40,503 nucleotides of DNA. Origin: Corallococcus interemptor (lineage in GTDB: Bacteria > Myxococcota > Myxococcia > Myxococcales > Myxococcaceae). The translations under genes were made by a program, and so were the position numbers. Of the stretch, positions 1 through 7,905 are shown piece by piece (position 1 is the stretch's first letter; every line of letters begins with the position of its first letter). The stretch lies in the NCBI RefSeq assembly GCF_003668875.1, contig NZ_RAWM01000079.1, positions 1 to 40,503 of the forward strand. The letters run 5' to 3'. The notes beneath the pieces were generated by a model, which saw only the letters and a program-made list of their open reading frames with translations, had not been told where the DNA came from and made no database searches.

Positions 1-31
1 CCCCCGCGCCCCTTTATCGCGCACGTAAGCC

Positions 32-54
32 GGCCCCCCGGACATGAGGGGGCC
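32..54 (-). terminator. possible hairpin downstream of the kinase-like gene
   Basis: A 7-bp G/C stem (32-38 with 48-54) with a 9-base loop lies about 40 bases past the stop of the kinase-like gene that reads leftward. No T-run follows on that strand, so it is only a weak candidate for a 3' end or RNA-stabilising hairpin. Confidence 0.25.
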
Positions 55-93
55 CGGACGCCTGGAAGCAGGGGAGGCCTTCGCCTCGGGGCC

Positions 94-1575
94 TCAGCCG
101 CCGGAGACGGAGGGGCCGTCCTCGCGGGGCAGCCACACGACGAAGCGGGTGCCGTCCGCCGCGCCCGACTCCACGGAGATGCGCCCCCCGTGGGCCAGGG
201 CGATCTGCCGCACGATGAAGAGCGACAGCCCCAGCCCGTCGTCCGCGGAGCACAGGGCGCGGTGCTTGAACGGCTCGAAGAGGGTGCCCTGGTACTCCGG
301 CGGCACCCGGCAGTCCGGGTCGTGCACCTGCACCGTCACGCCGTCGAAGCGCCCCGTCAGTTGGAGCACCACGGAAGAGGACACCGGGCCGTGGTGCAGG
401 GCGTTGCCCACCAGGGAGTCCATCAGCTGGAAGAGCCGCTCGCTGTCCCAGGTGCCCTTCAGGTCGCCGCTGGTGACCAGCCGCAGGTCGCGGCCCGGGT
501 GGGCGCGCTGCCGGTCCGCCATCACGCGCTCCGCCAGCTGCCCCAGGTGGACGGGGGCGGGGTGCACCGGCAGGCCGTTGGACAGCCGGGCGCGGGTGAA
601 ATCCAGGAGCTGGCGGATCAGCCGCTCCACGCGGCGCACGCCGTGGCCCACGCGCCCTACCTGTTCGGTCAGGGCCTCCGGCATCGCCGGAGCGTGCTGG
701 AGGGCCAGCACGTCGCACTGGAGCGTCTGGAGTGGGCCCTTGAAGCCGTCCCCCGCCGCGTCCAGGAACTGGTCGCGGAAGTGCTCCATCCGCATCAGGC
801 GCTCCTCGGCGGCCTTGCGGATGCTCACGTCCCACACCGCGCCCATGCGCACCGCGCGGCCCTGGAAGGTGGCGGACCGGCCCATCACCTCCACGGGGAT
901 GCGGCGGCCGTCGCGGTGGAGCACGGCCAGCTCGTACGGGGCCTCCACGCCGCGCTCCATCACGTCCCGGGCGGGGGCGCGGAACTCCGGCGCCACGCAG
1001 TCCAGGATGTTCCGGCCGATCAGCTCCGCCGTCTCGTAATAGCCCAAGAGCCGCCCCAGCCCGGGGCTGATCTCCAGGAACTGACCGCGGTCGTGGAAGA
1101 AGTACCCGTCGCAGGAGATCTCCACGATGGAGCGCATGTGCTCCTCGCTCGCCCGGAGCGCCGCCTCCTCGCGAAGGCGCGCGGAGCTGTCCCGCACGAG
1201 CAGCAGCACCCCCGCCGAACCCGCCGGCATCGCGCTCACGGTCAGGTGGCGCAGCGTGCCCACCTCGCCGAAGCGGCCCGACACCAGCTCCTCCGCCACG
1301 CGCTCACCGGACAGCGCCCGCGCGAGCAGCGGTGACAGGGGGGGCGCCAGGCCCGGCCACGCCTCCGACAGGTAGCGCCCCACGCACAGCCCGGACGGGC
1401 GGCCGCACAGCGCCCCCAAGAGGTCGTTCATCCAGACGAGGCGGGAGTCTCCGTCCACCAGCGCCACCCCCCAACCCGGCGCGTTGAGCAACGCGCCCAG
1501 GAAGGGCAGGGTCTCCTCGGGAACCCCCGGGGACGGAAGGGCTCCGGGAAGCCGTTGGAACACTGGCTGCGGCAT
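94..1575 (-). CDS. PAS-PAS histidine-kinase-like protein lacking the phosphoacceptor His
   Basis: A 493-residue soluble sensor-kinase-like protein with no membrane segment. Two PAS-like domains (about 25-130 and 142-255) precede a dimerisation helix region (about 260-345) and a HATPase_c domain (about 380-488). The ATPase part keeps an N-box-like segment (SLVGNALHHG) and a G2-type loop (GLGLSLF). Where an H-box normally reads SHELRTPL, this protein has AGDGFKGPL at about 274-282, so the phosphorylated histidine is absent. The G1 box is also poor (HDPDCRVP). It may be a pseudokinase acting as a PAS-driven scaffold or inhibitor, or it may work with a partner kinase. The family is clear; loss of autokinase activity is inferred. 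It lies 155 bases downstream of atpH on the same strand. No good ribosome site precedes the ATG, but the first PAS domain starts soon after it, which supports this start. Confidence 0.85.
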   Translation of the reverse strand: MPQPVFQRLPGALPSPGVPEETLPFLGALLNAPGWGVALVDGDSRLVWMNDLLGALCGRPSGLCVGRYLSEAWPGLAPPLSPLLARALSGERVAEELVSGRFGEVGTLRHLTVSAMPAGSAGVLLLVRDSSARLREEAALRASEEHMRSIVEISCDGYFFHDRGQFLEISPGLGRLLGYYETAELIGRNILDCVAPEFRAPARDVMERGVEAPYELAVLHRDGRRIPVEVMGRSATFQGRAVRMGAVWDVSIRKAAEERLMRMEHFRDQFLDAAGDGFKGPLQTLQCDVLALQHAPAMPEALTEQVGRVGHGVRRVERLIRQLLDFTRARLSNGLPVHPAPVHLGQLAERVMADRQRAHPGRDLRLVTSGDLKGTWDSERLFQLMDSLVGNALHHGPVSSSVVLQLTGRFDGVTVQVHDPDCRVPPEYQGTLFEPFKHRALCSADDGLGLSLFIVRQIALAHGGRISVESGAADGTRFVVWLPREDGPSVSGG

Positions 1576-1593
1576 GGGCGGGTCGTCTCGGAA

Positions 1594-1613
1594 AACGCGG
1601 GCTTGTCCGCGTT
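1594..1613 (-). terminator. hairpin between atpH and the kinase-like gene
   Basis: A perfect 7-bp stem (AACGCGG/CCGCGTT) with a 6-base loop is followed on the minus strand by a short T-run (TTTTCC). It sits 18 bases before the kinase start. It could terminate atpH transcription or act as an attenuator in the kinase leader; sequence alone cannot decide. Confidence 0.4.
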
Positions 1614-1730
1614 AGTGAGAAGTATACCCATTCCCGGAGCCAACGGGAAATACAGGTTTGGCTAGGACTGCGGGGCAACCCGGACAACCCGGCGCGTTGG
1701 CCGCACCGGGAGTGAGGCCCAGGCTCGAAG

Positions 1731-2273
1731 CTACTTCAGCTCGCGGCGCAGCTGCTCCAGCTGGGTGCGCAGGGTGCCGTCGTAGAGGGTGCCACCGACC
1801 TGGGCGGCCACGCCGCCGAGCAGGGCCGGGTCCACCCTGGTCTCCAGCACGACGCTGCGCTGGGTCAGCTGCTGCAGCGACTGCTGGAGCTGGGCGACGG
1901 CGTCCGCGGAGAGCGGCACGGCGCTGGTGACCTGGCCCCGGACGCGACCCGCGCGGGCGTCCGCCATGTCGCGGTAGAGCCGGGCGATGTCGGGCAGGTA
2001 GCCCAGGCGGTTGCGGTCCACCAGCAGGCGCACCGCGTTGGCCAGCGCGGGCTCCGCGGGGGAGGGCATGGCCTGGAGCAGGGCCTCCACCACGCGGCTG
2101 CGCTGGGCGCGGCTGTAGGCGGGGTTGAGCAGCACGTCCGACAGTTCGGGGCTCTGGCCCACGACGGCGGCGAAGGCGTTGAGCTGCTCGGCGACGGCGT
2201 CGGTGCGGTTGCCTTCCGCTGCGACGTCGAGGATGGCGCGGGCGTAGCGGCGGGCGATGGAGACGTTCACCAT
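1731..2273 (-). CDS. atpH: F1Fo ATP synthase delta subunit (OSCP family)
   Basis: A 180-residue protein of normal length for the delta subunit, the peripheral-stalk cap that joins the F1 alpha/beta head to the Fo b subunits at the cytoplasmic membrane. Family features are the N-terminal helical domain starting SIARRYARAILD and the C-terminal signature GGVAAQVGGTLYDGTL followed by a basic helix ending at the stop. An open frame runs upstream to 2672, but homology begins exactly at the ATG at 2273, so the extension is rejected. The gene is not next to atpF or atpA: a divergent DnaK-like gene lies upstream and an unrelated kinase-like gene downstream. It therefore appears detached from the rest of the ATP synthase genes, at least within this window. 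Confidence 0.95.
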   Translation of the reverse strand: MVNVSIARRYARAILDVAAEGNRTDAVAEQLNAFAAVVGQSPELSDVLLNPAYSRAQRSRVVEALLQAMPSPAEPALANAVRLLVDRNRLGYLPDIARLYRDMADARAGRVRGQVTSAVPLSADAVAQLQQSLQQLTQRSVVLETRVDPALLGGVAAQVGGTLYDGTLRTQLEQLRRELK

Positions 2274-2460
2274 GACGCTGGCGCCCTTAGCATGGGGCGT
2301 TCCTGGCGGCAATGATGCCGGCGCCGCGCTGGATCGCCGTGGCCGTCCGGGGCCTCCGGAGGTCCTTGGAGGCAGGCCGGCGCCCGGCAACGGACGCCCT
2401 GGGTGCGACAGGACTTGGCGGAAGTGGGCGCTTACCCATAGCGTGGGCCCCACCCTCGCC

Positions 2461-4287
2461 ATGCAAGAACCTGTCATTGGCATCGACCTGGGCACCACCA
2501 ACAGCGTCGTGGCGACCGTGGAAGACGGACGTCCGCGCCTCATCCCCTCGCGCTCGGGAGGACGCCTCACGCCCTCGGTGGTAGGCCTCACCCGGGCGGG
2601 CGACCGCCTGGTGGGGCAGGCGGCCCAGGCCCTGGGGGAGGAGCACCCGGACGCGGTGGTGTGGGCCACCAAGCGCTTCCTGGGGCGCCGCTACACGCCG
2701 GAGCTGGTGCAGCAGGCGAAGGCGGTGGTGCCGTATCCCCTGGTGGCCGGCCCCACGGGCGACGTGCGCGTGAAGCTGTCCGGCCGCGTGCTGCCCGCCA
2801 CGCAGGTGTCCGCCTTCATCCTGGGCGAGCTGCGCCTGGACGCGCAGGCGCACTTCGGGCGGGACGTGCGCAAGTGCGTCATCACCGTCCCCGCCAACTT
2901 CGACGACAACCAGCGTCAGGCCACGCGGGAAGCGGCGGCCATCGCGGGGCTGGAGGTGGTGCGGCTGGTCAACGAGCCCACCGCAGCGGCGCTGGCGTAC
3001 GGCCTGTCGCGCGGCTTCGAGGGCAGCGCGCTGGTGTTCGACCTGGGCGGCGGCACCTTCGACGTGTCCATCCTGGACGTGAAGGCGGGCGTCTTCGAGG
3101 TGAAGGCCACCGGCGGCGACCACGCGCTGGGCGGCGAGGACTTCGATCAGCGCATCGTCCAGTGGCTGCTGGCGCAGGTGGAGGACTCCTTCCAGGAGGC
3201 GGTCTCCAAGGACGCGCAGTCGCTCAGGCGCCTGAAGGTGGCGGCGGAGGCGGCCAAGCGCGAGCTCACCGACAACGAAGAGGCCACCATCTCCGTGTCC
3301 GGCCTGGGGGACCACACCGCGGGCGTGAAGCGCTTCACGGAGATCAACACCGCGCTCACGCGCAGCTTCTTCGAAACGCTGTCGGAGCCGCTGTCGCGCC
3401 GCTGCCTGGACGTCTGCAAGAGCGTGATGGCGGAGGCGCGGATGGATCCGCGCTCCGTGGACGTGGTGCTGCTGGTGGGCGGGATGACGCGCGTGCCGCT
3501 GGTGCGCCGGCTGGTGGCGGACTTCTTCGGCCGCGCGCCCTCCACGGACGTGCACCCGGACGAGGCCGTGGCGCTGGGCGCCGCGGTGCAGGCGGACGAA
3601 CTGGTGCGCCAGGCGGGCCAGGCGCTGCTGTTGGACGTGGCCAGCCAGAGCCTGGGCGTGGGCGTGATGGGCGGGCGCGTGAAGCGGCTCATCCCCAAGA
3701 ACACGGGCGTGCCCGTGGTGGCCCGGGACATCTTCTTCCCCGGCACCTCCGGCCAGTCCGAGGCGCGCATCCCCGTGTACCAGGGCGAGAGCGAGTTCCA
3801 GGACGAGAACCACAAGCTGGGCGAGGTGGTGCTCAAGAACCTGCACGTCGCCAACCGCGGGGAGACGCCCCTGGAGGTCGTCTTCGAGCTGTCCGGCGAG
3901 GGCATCCTCGCGGTGAAGGCCACCGACCTGACCTCCGGCAACATGGATCTGGTGCGCCTGGAGGCCCGGGCCGGCCTGCCGCAGGGCGAGGCGGAGAAGC
4001 TGGGCCAGGAGCAGTCCAATTACGCCCAGGCGCAGGGCGTGGTGGACGCGCGCAAGGCGGAGGAGACCTTCCGCAAGCTGCTGGAGCGCGGGGAGAAGCT
4101 GGCGCGCCTGCTCCAGCAGAGCGCCCGGGAGAACCCCAGCCCGGAGGCCGAGACGGCCGTGGGCACCGTGCAGCAGCTGCTGGTGGGCGGCAAGGACGCG
4201 CTGGCCGCCGGTGACGCCGCGCAGTGCGCCCTCATTGCCCGTCAGCTCACGAAGCTGTTGTCCGGCCGCGCCGAGCCCCGCGGCTGA
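2461..4287 (+). CDS. DnaK-family Hsp70 chaperone
   Basis: A 608-residue Hsp70. The N-terminal actin-like ATPase has the phosphate-1 motif GIDLGTTNS near residue 6, phosphate-2 motif DLGGGTFDVSIL and adenosine motif LLVGGMTRVPLVR. A beta-sandwich substrate-binding domain follows, then a short helical lid that ends RAEPRG with no EEVD-like tail. It is about 30 residues shorter than E. coli DnaK. No grpE or dnaJ is adjacent, so this is probably an accessory Hsp70 rather than the housekeeping DnaK. Myxobacteria carry several such paralogues; SglK, needed for social motility in Myxococcus xanthus, is one. The ATG at 2461 is chosen because the conserved domain starts within six residues; the upstream open frame to 2257 looks non-coding. 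A 187-base divergent spacer shared with atpH must hold both promoters. Confidence 0.92.
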   Translation: MQEPVIGIDLGTTNSVVATVEDGRPRLIPSRSGGRLTPSVVGLTRAGDRLVGQAAQALGEEHPDAVVWATKRFLGRRYTPELVQQAKAVVPYPLVAGPTGDVRVKLSGRVLPATQVSAFILGELRLDAQAHFGRDVRKCVITVPANFDDNQRQATREAAAIAGLEVVRLVNEPTAAALAYGLSRGFEGSALVFDLGGGTFDVSILDVKAGVFEVKATGGDHALGGEDFDQRIVQWLLAQVEDSFQEAVSKDAQSLRRLKVAAEAAKRELTDNEEATISVSGLGDHTAGVKRFTEINTALTRSFFETLSEPLSRRCLDVCKSVMAEARMDPRSVDVVLLVGGMTRVPLVRRLVADFFGRAPSTDVHPDEAVALGAAVQADELVRQAGQALLLDVASQSLGVGVMGGRVKRLIPKNTGVPVVARDIFFPGTSGQSEARIPVYQGESEFQDENHKLGEVVLKNLHVANRGETPLEVVFELSGEGILAVKATDLTSGNMDLVRLEARAGLPQGEAEKLGQEQSNYAQAQGVVDARKAEETFRKLLERGEKLARLLQQSARENPSPEAETAVGTVQQLLVGGKDALAAGDAAQCALIARQLTKLLSGRAEPRG

Positions 4288-4380
4288 CGTCCCGCGGCAC
4301 ACGGACGAGGCGTCCACCAGCGCACGTTGTGGCGCCGCGTGCGTGGTGCCTTTCGCGGAGTCCGCGTATCTCCGGGAGTC

Positions 4381-5553
4381 ATGATGACCCCCGGCTTTTC
4401 TCCCCGCCCGAGAGACCTGGTCTTCGTGGTGGACGACTCGCGGACGGCGCGGGACGTGATGCGGCTGCACCTGTCGCGCATGGGCTGCGACGCGGTGGGG
4501 CTGGAGGGGGCGGAGGCGTGCCTGACGGAGCTGGCGCAGCGCACGCCGGCGCTCATCCTGATGGACCTGCACCTGGAGAAGCTCCAGGGGGACGAAGCCT
4601 GCCGCATGGTCAAGGCGCACCCGGCGGGCCGCAACGTGCCGGTGGTGATGTTCACCGCGGCGGATGAACCGCATGAGGTCATGCACTGCGGGCGCGCGGG
4701 CGCGGACGACTTCCTGCCCAAGCCGGTGAGCCAGGAGGCGCTGGCGGCGAAGGTGGCCGCGGTGCGGCTGTCGCGCGAGCGCGCCTGGACGGGCCCGCCG
4801 CGCGGCAGGGGCGTGCTGCTGGTGGAGGGCGGCCGCTTCCTGCACACCTTCCTGGGCGGAGCGCTGGAGCACGAGGGGCTGCACGTGCTCTACGCCAAGG
4901 ACCTGGACGACGCGGCCGCGCAGGCCGTGGCGTACGGAGACCGGCTGGACGGCTTCGTGGTGGACGTGTCGCGGCTGCCGCGCGAGGCCCTGGCCCTGGC
5001 CACGCGCCTTCGCGAGCAGTTCCCTCGCAAGCCGCTGGTCCTGATGTCGCGCGTGGAGGAGGCGCCGGACGTGCTGGAGCGCGCGCAGGAGCTGTGCGGC
5101 GCGCCGCTGCTCCTCAAGCGGCAGCTGGGCGCGGACGAGCTGCTGGCGATGGTGATGGCGCGCCTGTCGCCCGGCACCGTGCCCCTGAGGGCCGCGGAGC
5201 GCGTTCCCTTCTTCACCGTGGTGGAGTTCAACACGCCTGGCGGCCCCACGCTCAGCGGCTTCAGCCACGACGCCAGCCCCCAGGGCCTCTTCGTGCGCAC
5301 GCTGACGCCCGCGCGCGAGGGCTCGCGGCTGTCCCTGCGGCTGGTGATGGCCGGCCAGCGCACGCCCTGCGAGGCGCAGGCGGTGGTGGCGTGGTGCAAC
5401 CCGCCCGGGATGGGCAGCGCGTTCCGCTCGCAGACCGGCATGGGCCTGCGGCTGGAGGGCATGGACGCGCAGCTGCAGCAGCGCTTCGTGCGCTTCGTGC
5501 CCCAGACCCTCGGTTTTCCCCCCGCCGGGGCCGTGCGCGCCTCAGGTTTCTGA
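4381..5553 (+). CDS. REC-REC-PilZ-like response regulator
   Basis: A 390-residue soluble regulator with three modules. The first receiver (about 14-130) is canonical, with an acidic pair VVDDS, phosphoacceptor Asp62 in ILMDLHL and Lys114 in LPKP. The second receiver-like module (about 140-258) has VEGG in place of the acidic pair but keeps an Asp in FVVDVS and a Lys in LLLKR; it is probably unphosphorylated and used for interaction. The last about 115 residues match, from memory, the PilZ-like domain that is expanded in myxobacteria (TIGR02266). The classic RxxxR c-di-GMP motif is not obvious, so ligand binding is uncertain. A GGGAG ribosome site precedes ATGATG at 4381. An upstream start at 4327 would add unrelated residues and is rejected. 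It follows the DnaK-like gene by 93 bases and may be co-transcribed with it. Confidence 0.88.
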   Translation: MMTPGFSPRPRDLVFVVDDSRTARDVMRLHLSRMGCDAVGLEGAEACLTELAQRTPALILMDLHLEKLQGDEACRMVKAHPAGRNVPVVMFTAADEPHEVMHCGRAGADDFLPKPVSQEALAAKVAAVRLSRERAWTGPPRGRGVLLVEGGRFLHTFLGGALEHEGLHVLYAKDLDDAAAQAVAYGDRLDGFVVDVSRLPREALALATRLREQFPRKPLVLMSRVEEAPDVLERAQELCGAPLLLKRQLGADELLAMVMARLSPGTVPLRAAERVPFFTVVEFNTPGGPTLSGFSHDASPQGLFVRTLTPAREGSRLSLRLVMAGQRTPCEAQAVVAWCNPPGMGSAFRSQTGMGLRLEGMDAQLQQRFVRFVPQTLGFPPAGAVRASGF

Positions 5554-5679
5554 GAGCGCCGGGCGCCCCCTTGAGCGGCGCAACCCCCCGCAATCACAGA
5601 CAGTGCGGACGTGATACAGCCCTGGCATGCGCGTGGCAGAGCGCAGCGCCCCGCGAGGCTTTCGAGGGAGGCATCACGC

Positions 5680-7827
5680 ATGCGCATCAGTCTTTTCGGA
5701 ACGGTGGGGCTCACGCTCCTGGCGGTGGGGTGTGGTGACGGTGGGGGCAAGACCCCGGACGGGTTGGAGAACGAACCCGTGCAGCAGTCGCTGAAGCTGG
5801 AGACGTTCAACGACTGCCAGGCGCTGGAGCGCTACATCGAGGACTCCGCGACGAAGCAGATGCGCGCGAGCCTGGAGCAGCAGAAGCCCGGCTATTGGGA
5901 GCGCTACGGCCGGGGCCGCGGCGGCGGCGTCTTTGGCCCCATGCCCACGGAGGACAACGCGTCCGCGGGCAGCGGCAACGGGGCGTCGGGTGGCAGCGCG
6001 CCCAAGGACTCCACCGGCACCAACAACCAGGTGGAGGGCGTGCACGAGTCCGACTTCGTGCAGAACGACGGCACGCGCATCTTCGTGCTGTCGGGCAACC
6101 GGCTGTTCGCGCACCGCTCGTGGCCCGCGGAGCAGCTCACGCTGGCGGCGACGCTGGAGGTGGAGGGCTGGCCCCGGGAGATGCTGCTCGATGAGCACGA
6201 CCGGCTGGTCATCATCTCGCAGGTGGACCAGTCCCTGTCGGGCAACCCGGCGAAGCCCGGGGGCATGTACGGCGGCATGGTCCCCATGATGGACATGGCC
6301 TGCTACGGCTTTGGCTGCGGGTACTTCAACGCGGACAGCACCAAGGTGACGACGGTGGACGTGTCCGACGTGGCGCACCCCACGGTGGTGGATCAGGTCT
6401 ACCTGCCCGGCGTCTTCAACCAGGCGCGCCGCGTGGACAGCAACGTGCGGCTGGTGCTGTCGGATTCGTTCCGCTGGCCGGAGGACGTGAAGTTCTGGGT
6501 GGACTACTCGGAGGACCTCTACAAGGACGAGGGGAAGCTCACCCAGGCCATCGACGCGCTCATCAAGAGCAACGAGAAGAGCATCCGCGCGAACACGCTG
6601 GACAAGTGGCTGCCCGCGGGCCGGCACGTGGACGCGCAGGGCGTGCAGACGTCGCTGCCCACGTCCTGCGGTGACTTCTACCGGAGCAACGCGCCGTCCG
6701 CCCTGGGCTTCGTGACGGTGGCGTCGCTGGACCTGGACGCGCGCACGGCGGCGCCGGGACGCACCAGCCTGGTGGCGGAGCCGGGCACCATCTACGCGTC
6801 CAAGGAGTCGCTGTACCTGACGCACGCGCATTACTGGTGGTGGGCGGAGCCCGGGCAGAAGGACTTCACCTACCTGCACAAGTTCGACCTGCGCCAGCCG
6901 GGCCGCGCGGTGTACGTGGGCTCCGGCACGGTGGAGGGCATGCCCATCAACCAGTTCGCCCTGGACGAGCACGAGGGCGTGCTGCGCATGGCCACCACGG
7001 TGACGACGCGCATCCCGGAGCCGGAGCACGAGGACTGGTGGTGGGGCCGCACCACCACGGCCAGCCGCGTGACGACGCTGGGCGTGAAGAACGGGCGCCT
7101 GGCGGAGCTGGGCCGCAGCGAGGACCTGGCCGAGGGCGAGCGCATCTTCAGCGCGCGCTTCGTGGGCAACCGCGGCTACGTGGTGACGTTCCTCCAGGTG
7201 GATCCGCTCTTCACCTTCGACCTGAGCGACCCCGCGCACCCGCGCAAGGTGGGCGAGCTGAAGGTGCCCGGCTTCTCCACGTACATGCACCCGGTGGGCG
7301 ACCACCACCTGCTGACCCTGGGCATCCACACGGAGCCGCCCCCCGGCGGTGGCTGCTGCGGCACCAGCGCGCTGAAGCTGTCCCTCTTCGACGTGGGCGA
7401 CCTGGCGAACCCGAAGGAGGTCGCCACGCAGCTGGTGGGCGAGGCCTACGGCTGGAGCGAGGCCCTGTACGAGCACAAGGCCTTCAACTACTTCGCGGCC
7501 AAGGGGCTGGTGGCCATCCCGTTCACGGACTACTCGCGGTACTACACGTCGTATGAGAACTACTGGCAGAACTTCCGCACGGAGCTGCGCGTGTTCCGCG
7601 TGGACCTGGCGGCGGGCATCTCGCCGGTGGGCTCGGTGCCCATGTCGGACCTGTTCCGCACCGTGAGCATGCCGCAGTGGACCTACTACTACACGCCGGA
7701 CGTGCGCCGCAGCGTGATGGCGGATGACTACGTCTACGCCATCAGCGACGCGGGGGTGCGCGTGTCCAGGGTGGACAGCCTCCAGACGCCGCTCGTCACG
7801 GTGCCGTTCCCCGTCAGCACGCCCTGA
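5680..7827 (+). CDS. secreted beta-propeller lipoprotein
   Basis: A 715-residue protein with a lipoprotein signal peptide: basic start, hydrophobic core, lipobox LAVGC with Cys18, then a Gly/Asp-rich linker. Gly at +2 fits outer-membrane sorting by the usual rule. The segment TGTNNQVEGVHESDFV followed by IFVLSGNRLF is characteristic of the family called secreted protein with C-terminal beta-propeller domain (Beta_propel, COG4880, from memory). Repeated blades with Tyr/Trp-rich stretches run to the C terminus. It may be an envelope scaffold or ligand-binding protein; no catalytic motif is seen. GAGGGAGG lies 8 bases before ATG 5680, which fixes the start against a longer frame from 5611. Confidence 0.88.
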   Translation: MRISLFGTVGLTLLAVGCGDGGGKTPDGLENEPVQQSLKLETFNDCQALERYIEDSATKQMRASLEQQKPGYWERYGRGRGGGVFGPMPTEDNASAGSGNGASGGSAPKDSTGTNNQVEGVHESDFVQNDGTRIFVLSGNRLFAHRSWPAEQLTLAATLEVEGWPREMLLDEHDRLVIISQVDQSLSGNPAKPGGMYGGMVPMMDMACYGFGCGYFNADSTKVTTVDVSDVAHPTVVDQVYLPGVFNQARRVDSNVRLVLSDSFRWPEDVKFWVDYSEDLYKDEGKLTQAIDALIKSNEKSIRANTLDKWLPAGRHVDAQGVQTSLPTSCGDFYRSNAPSALGFVTVASLDLDARTAAPGRTSLVAEPGTIYASKESLYLTHAHYWWWAEPGQKDFTYLHKFDLRQPGRAVYVGSGTVEGMPINQFALDEHEGVLRMATTVTTRIPEPEHEDWWWGRTTTASRVTTLGVKNGRLAELGRSEDLAEGERIFSARFVGNRGYVVTFLQVDPLFTFDLSDPAHPRKVGELKVPGFSTYMHPVGDHHLLTLGIHTEPPPGGGCCGTSALKLSLFDVGDLANPKEVATQLVGEAYGWSEALYEHKAFNYFAAKGLVAIPFTDYSRYYTSYENYWQNFRTELRVFRVDLAAGISPVGSVPMSDLFRTVSMPQWTYYYTPDVRRSVMADDYVYAISDAGVRVSRVDSLQTPLVTVPFPVSTP

Positions 7828-7870
7828 TACGGCGGGGCAGGCGGTCAGACGGGGCCGGGGATTGCGTCGC

Positions 7871-7899
7871 TTGCACCCACGCAATCCCTTCCTTATAGG
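7871..7899 (+). promoter_or_regulatory. sigma-70-like promoter, apparently leaderless
   Basis: TTGCAC (7871-7876), a 17-base spacer and TATAGG (7894-7899) make a good housekeeping-type promoter. The -10 element ends 6 bases before the ATG at 7906, so transcription should start at or within a base or two of the start codon. No ribosome-binding site is present, which agrees with a leaderless message. Confidence 0.5.
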
Positions 7900-7905
7900 C
7901 CCGTC

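Noticed and set aside
1731-2672. A 313-residue version of the ATP synthase delta subunit
   Set aside because: The extra 133 residues have no family similarity and would cover the divergent promoter region; the delta subunit begins at 2273.
2287-5268. A 993-codon open frame on the minus strand opposite the DnaK-like and receiver genes
   Set aside because: It is rich in His, Arg, Gln and Ala and has no domain. It is the complement of a strongly biased GC-rich coding strand.
5674-7884. A 736-codon minus-strand frame opposite the beta-propeller lipoprotein
   Set aside because: Composition is typical of an antisense shadow, and the plus-strand gene has a lipobox, family motif and ribosome site.
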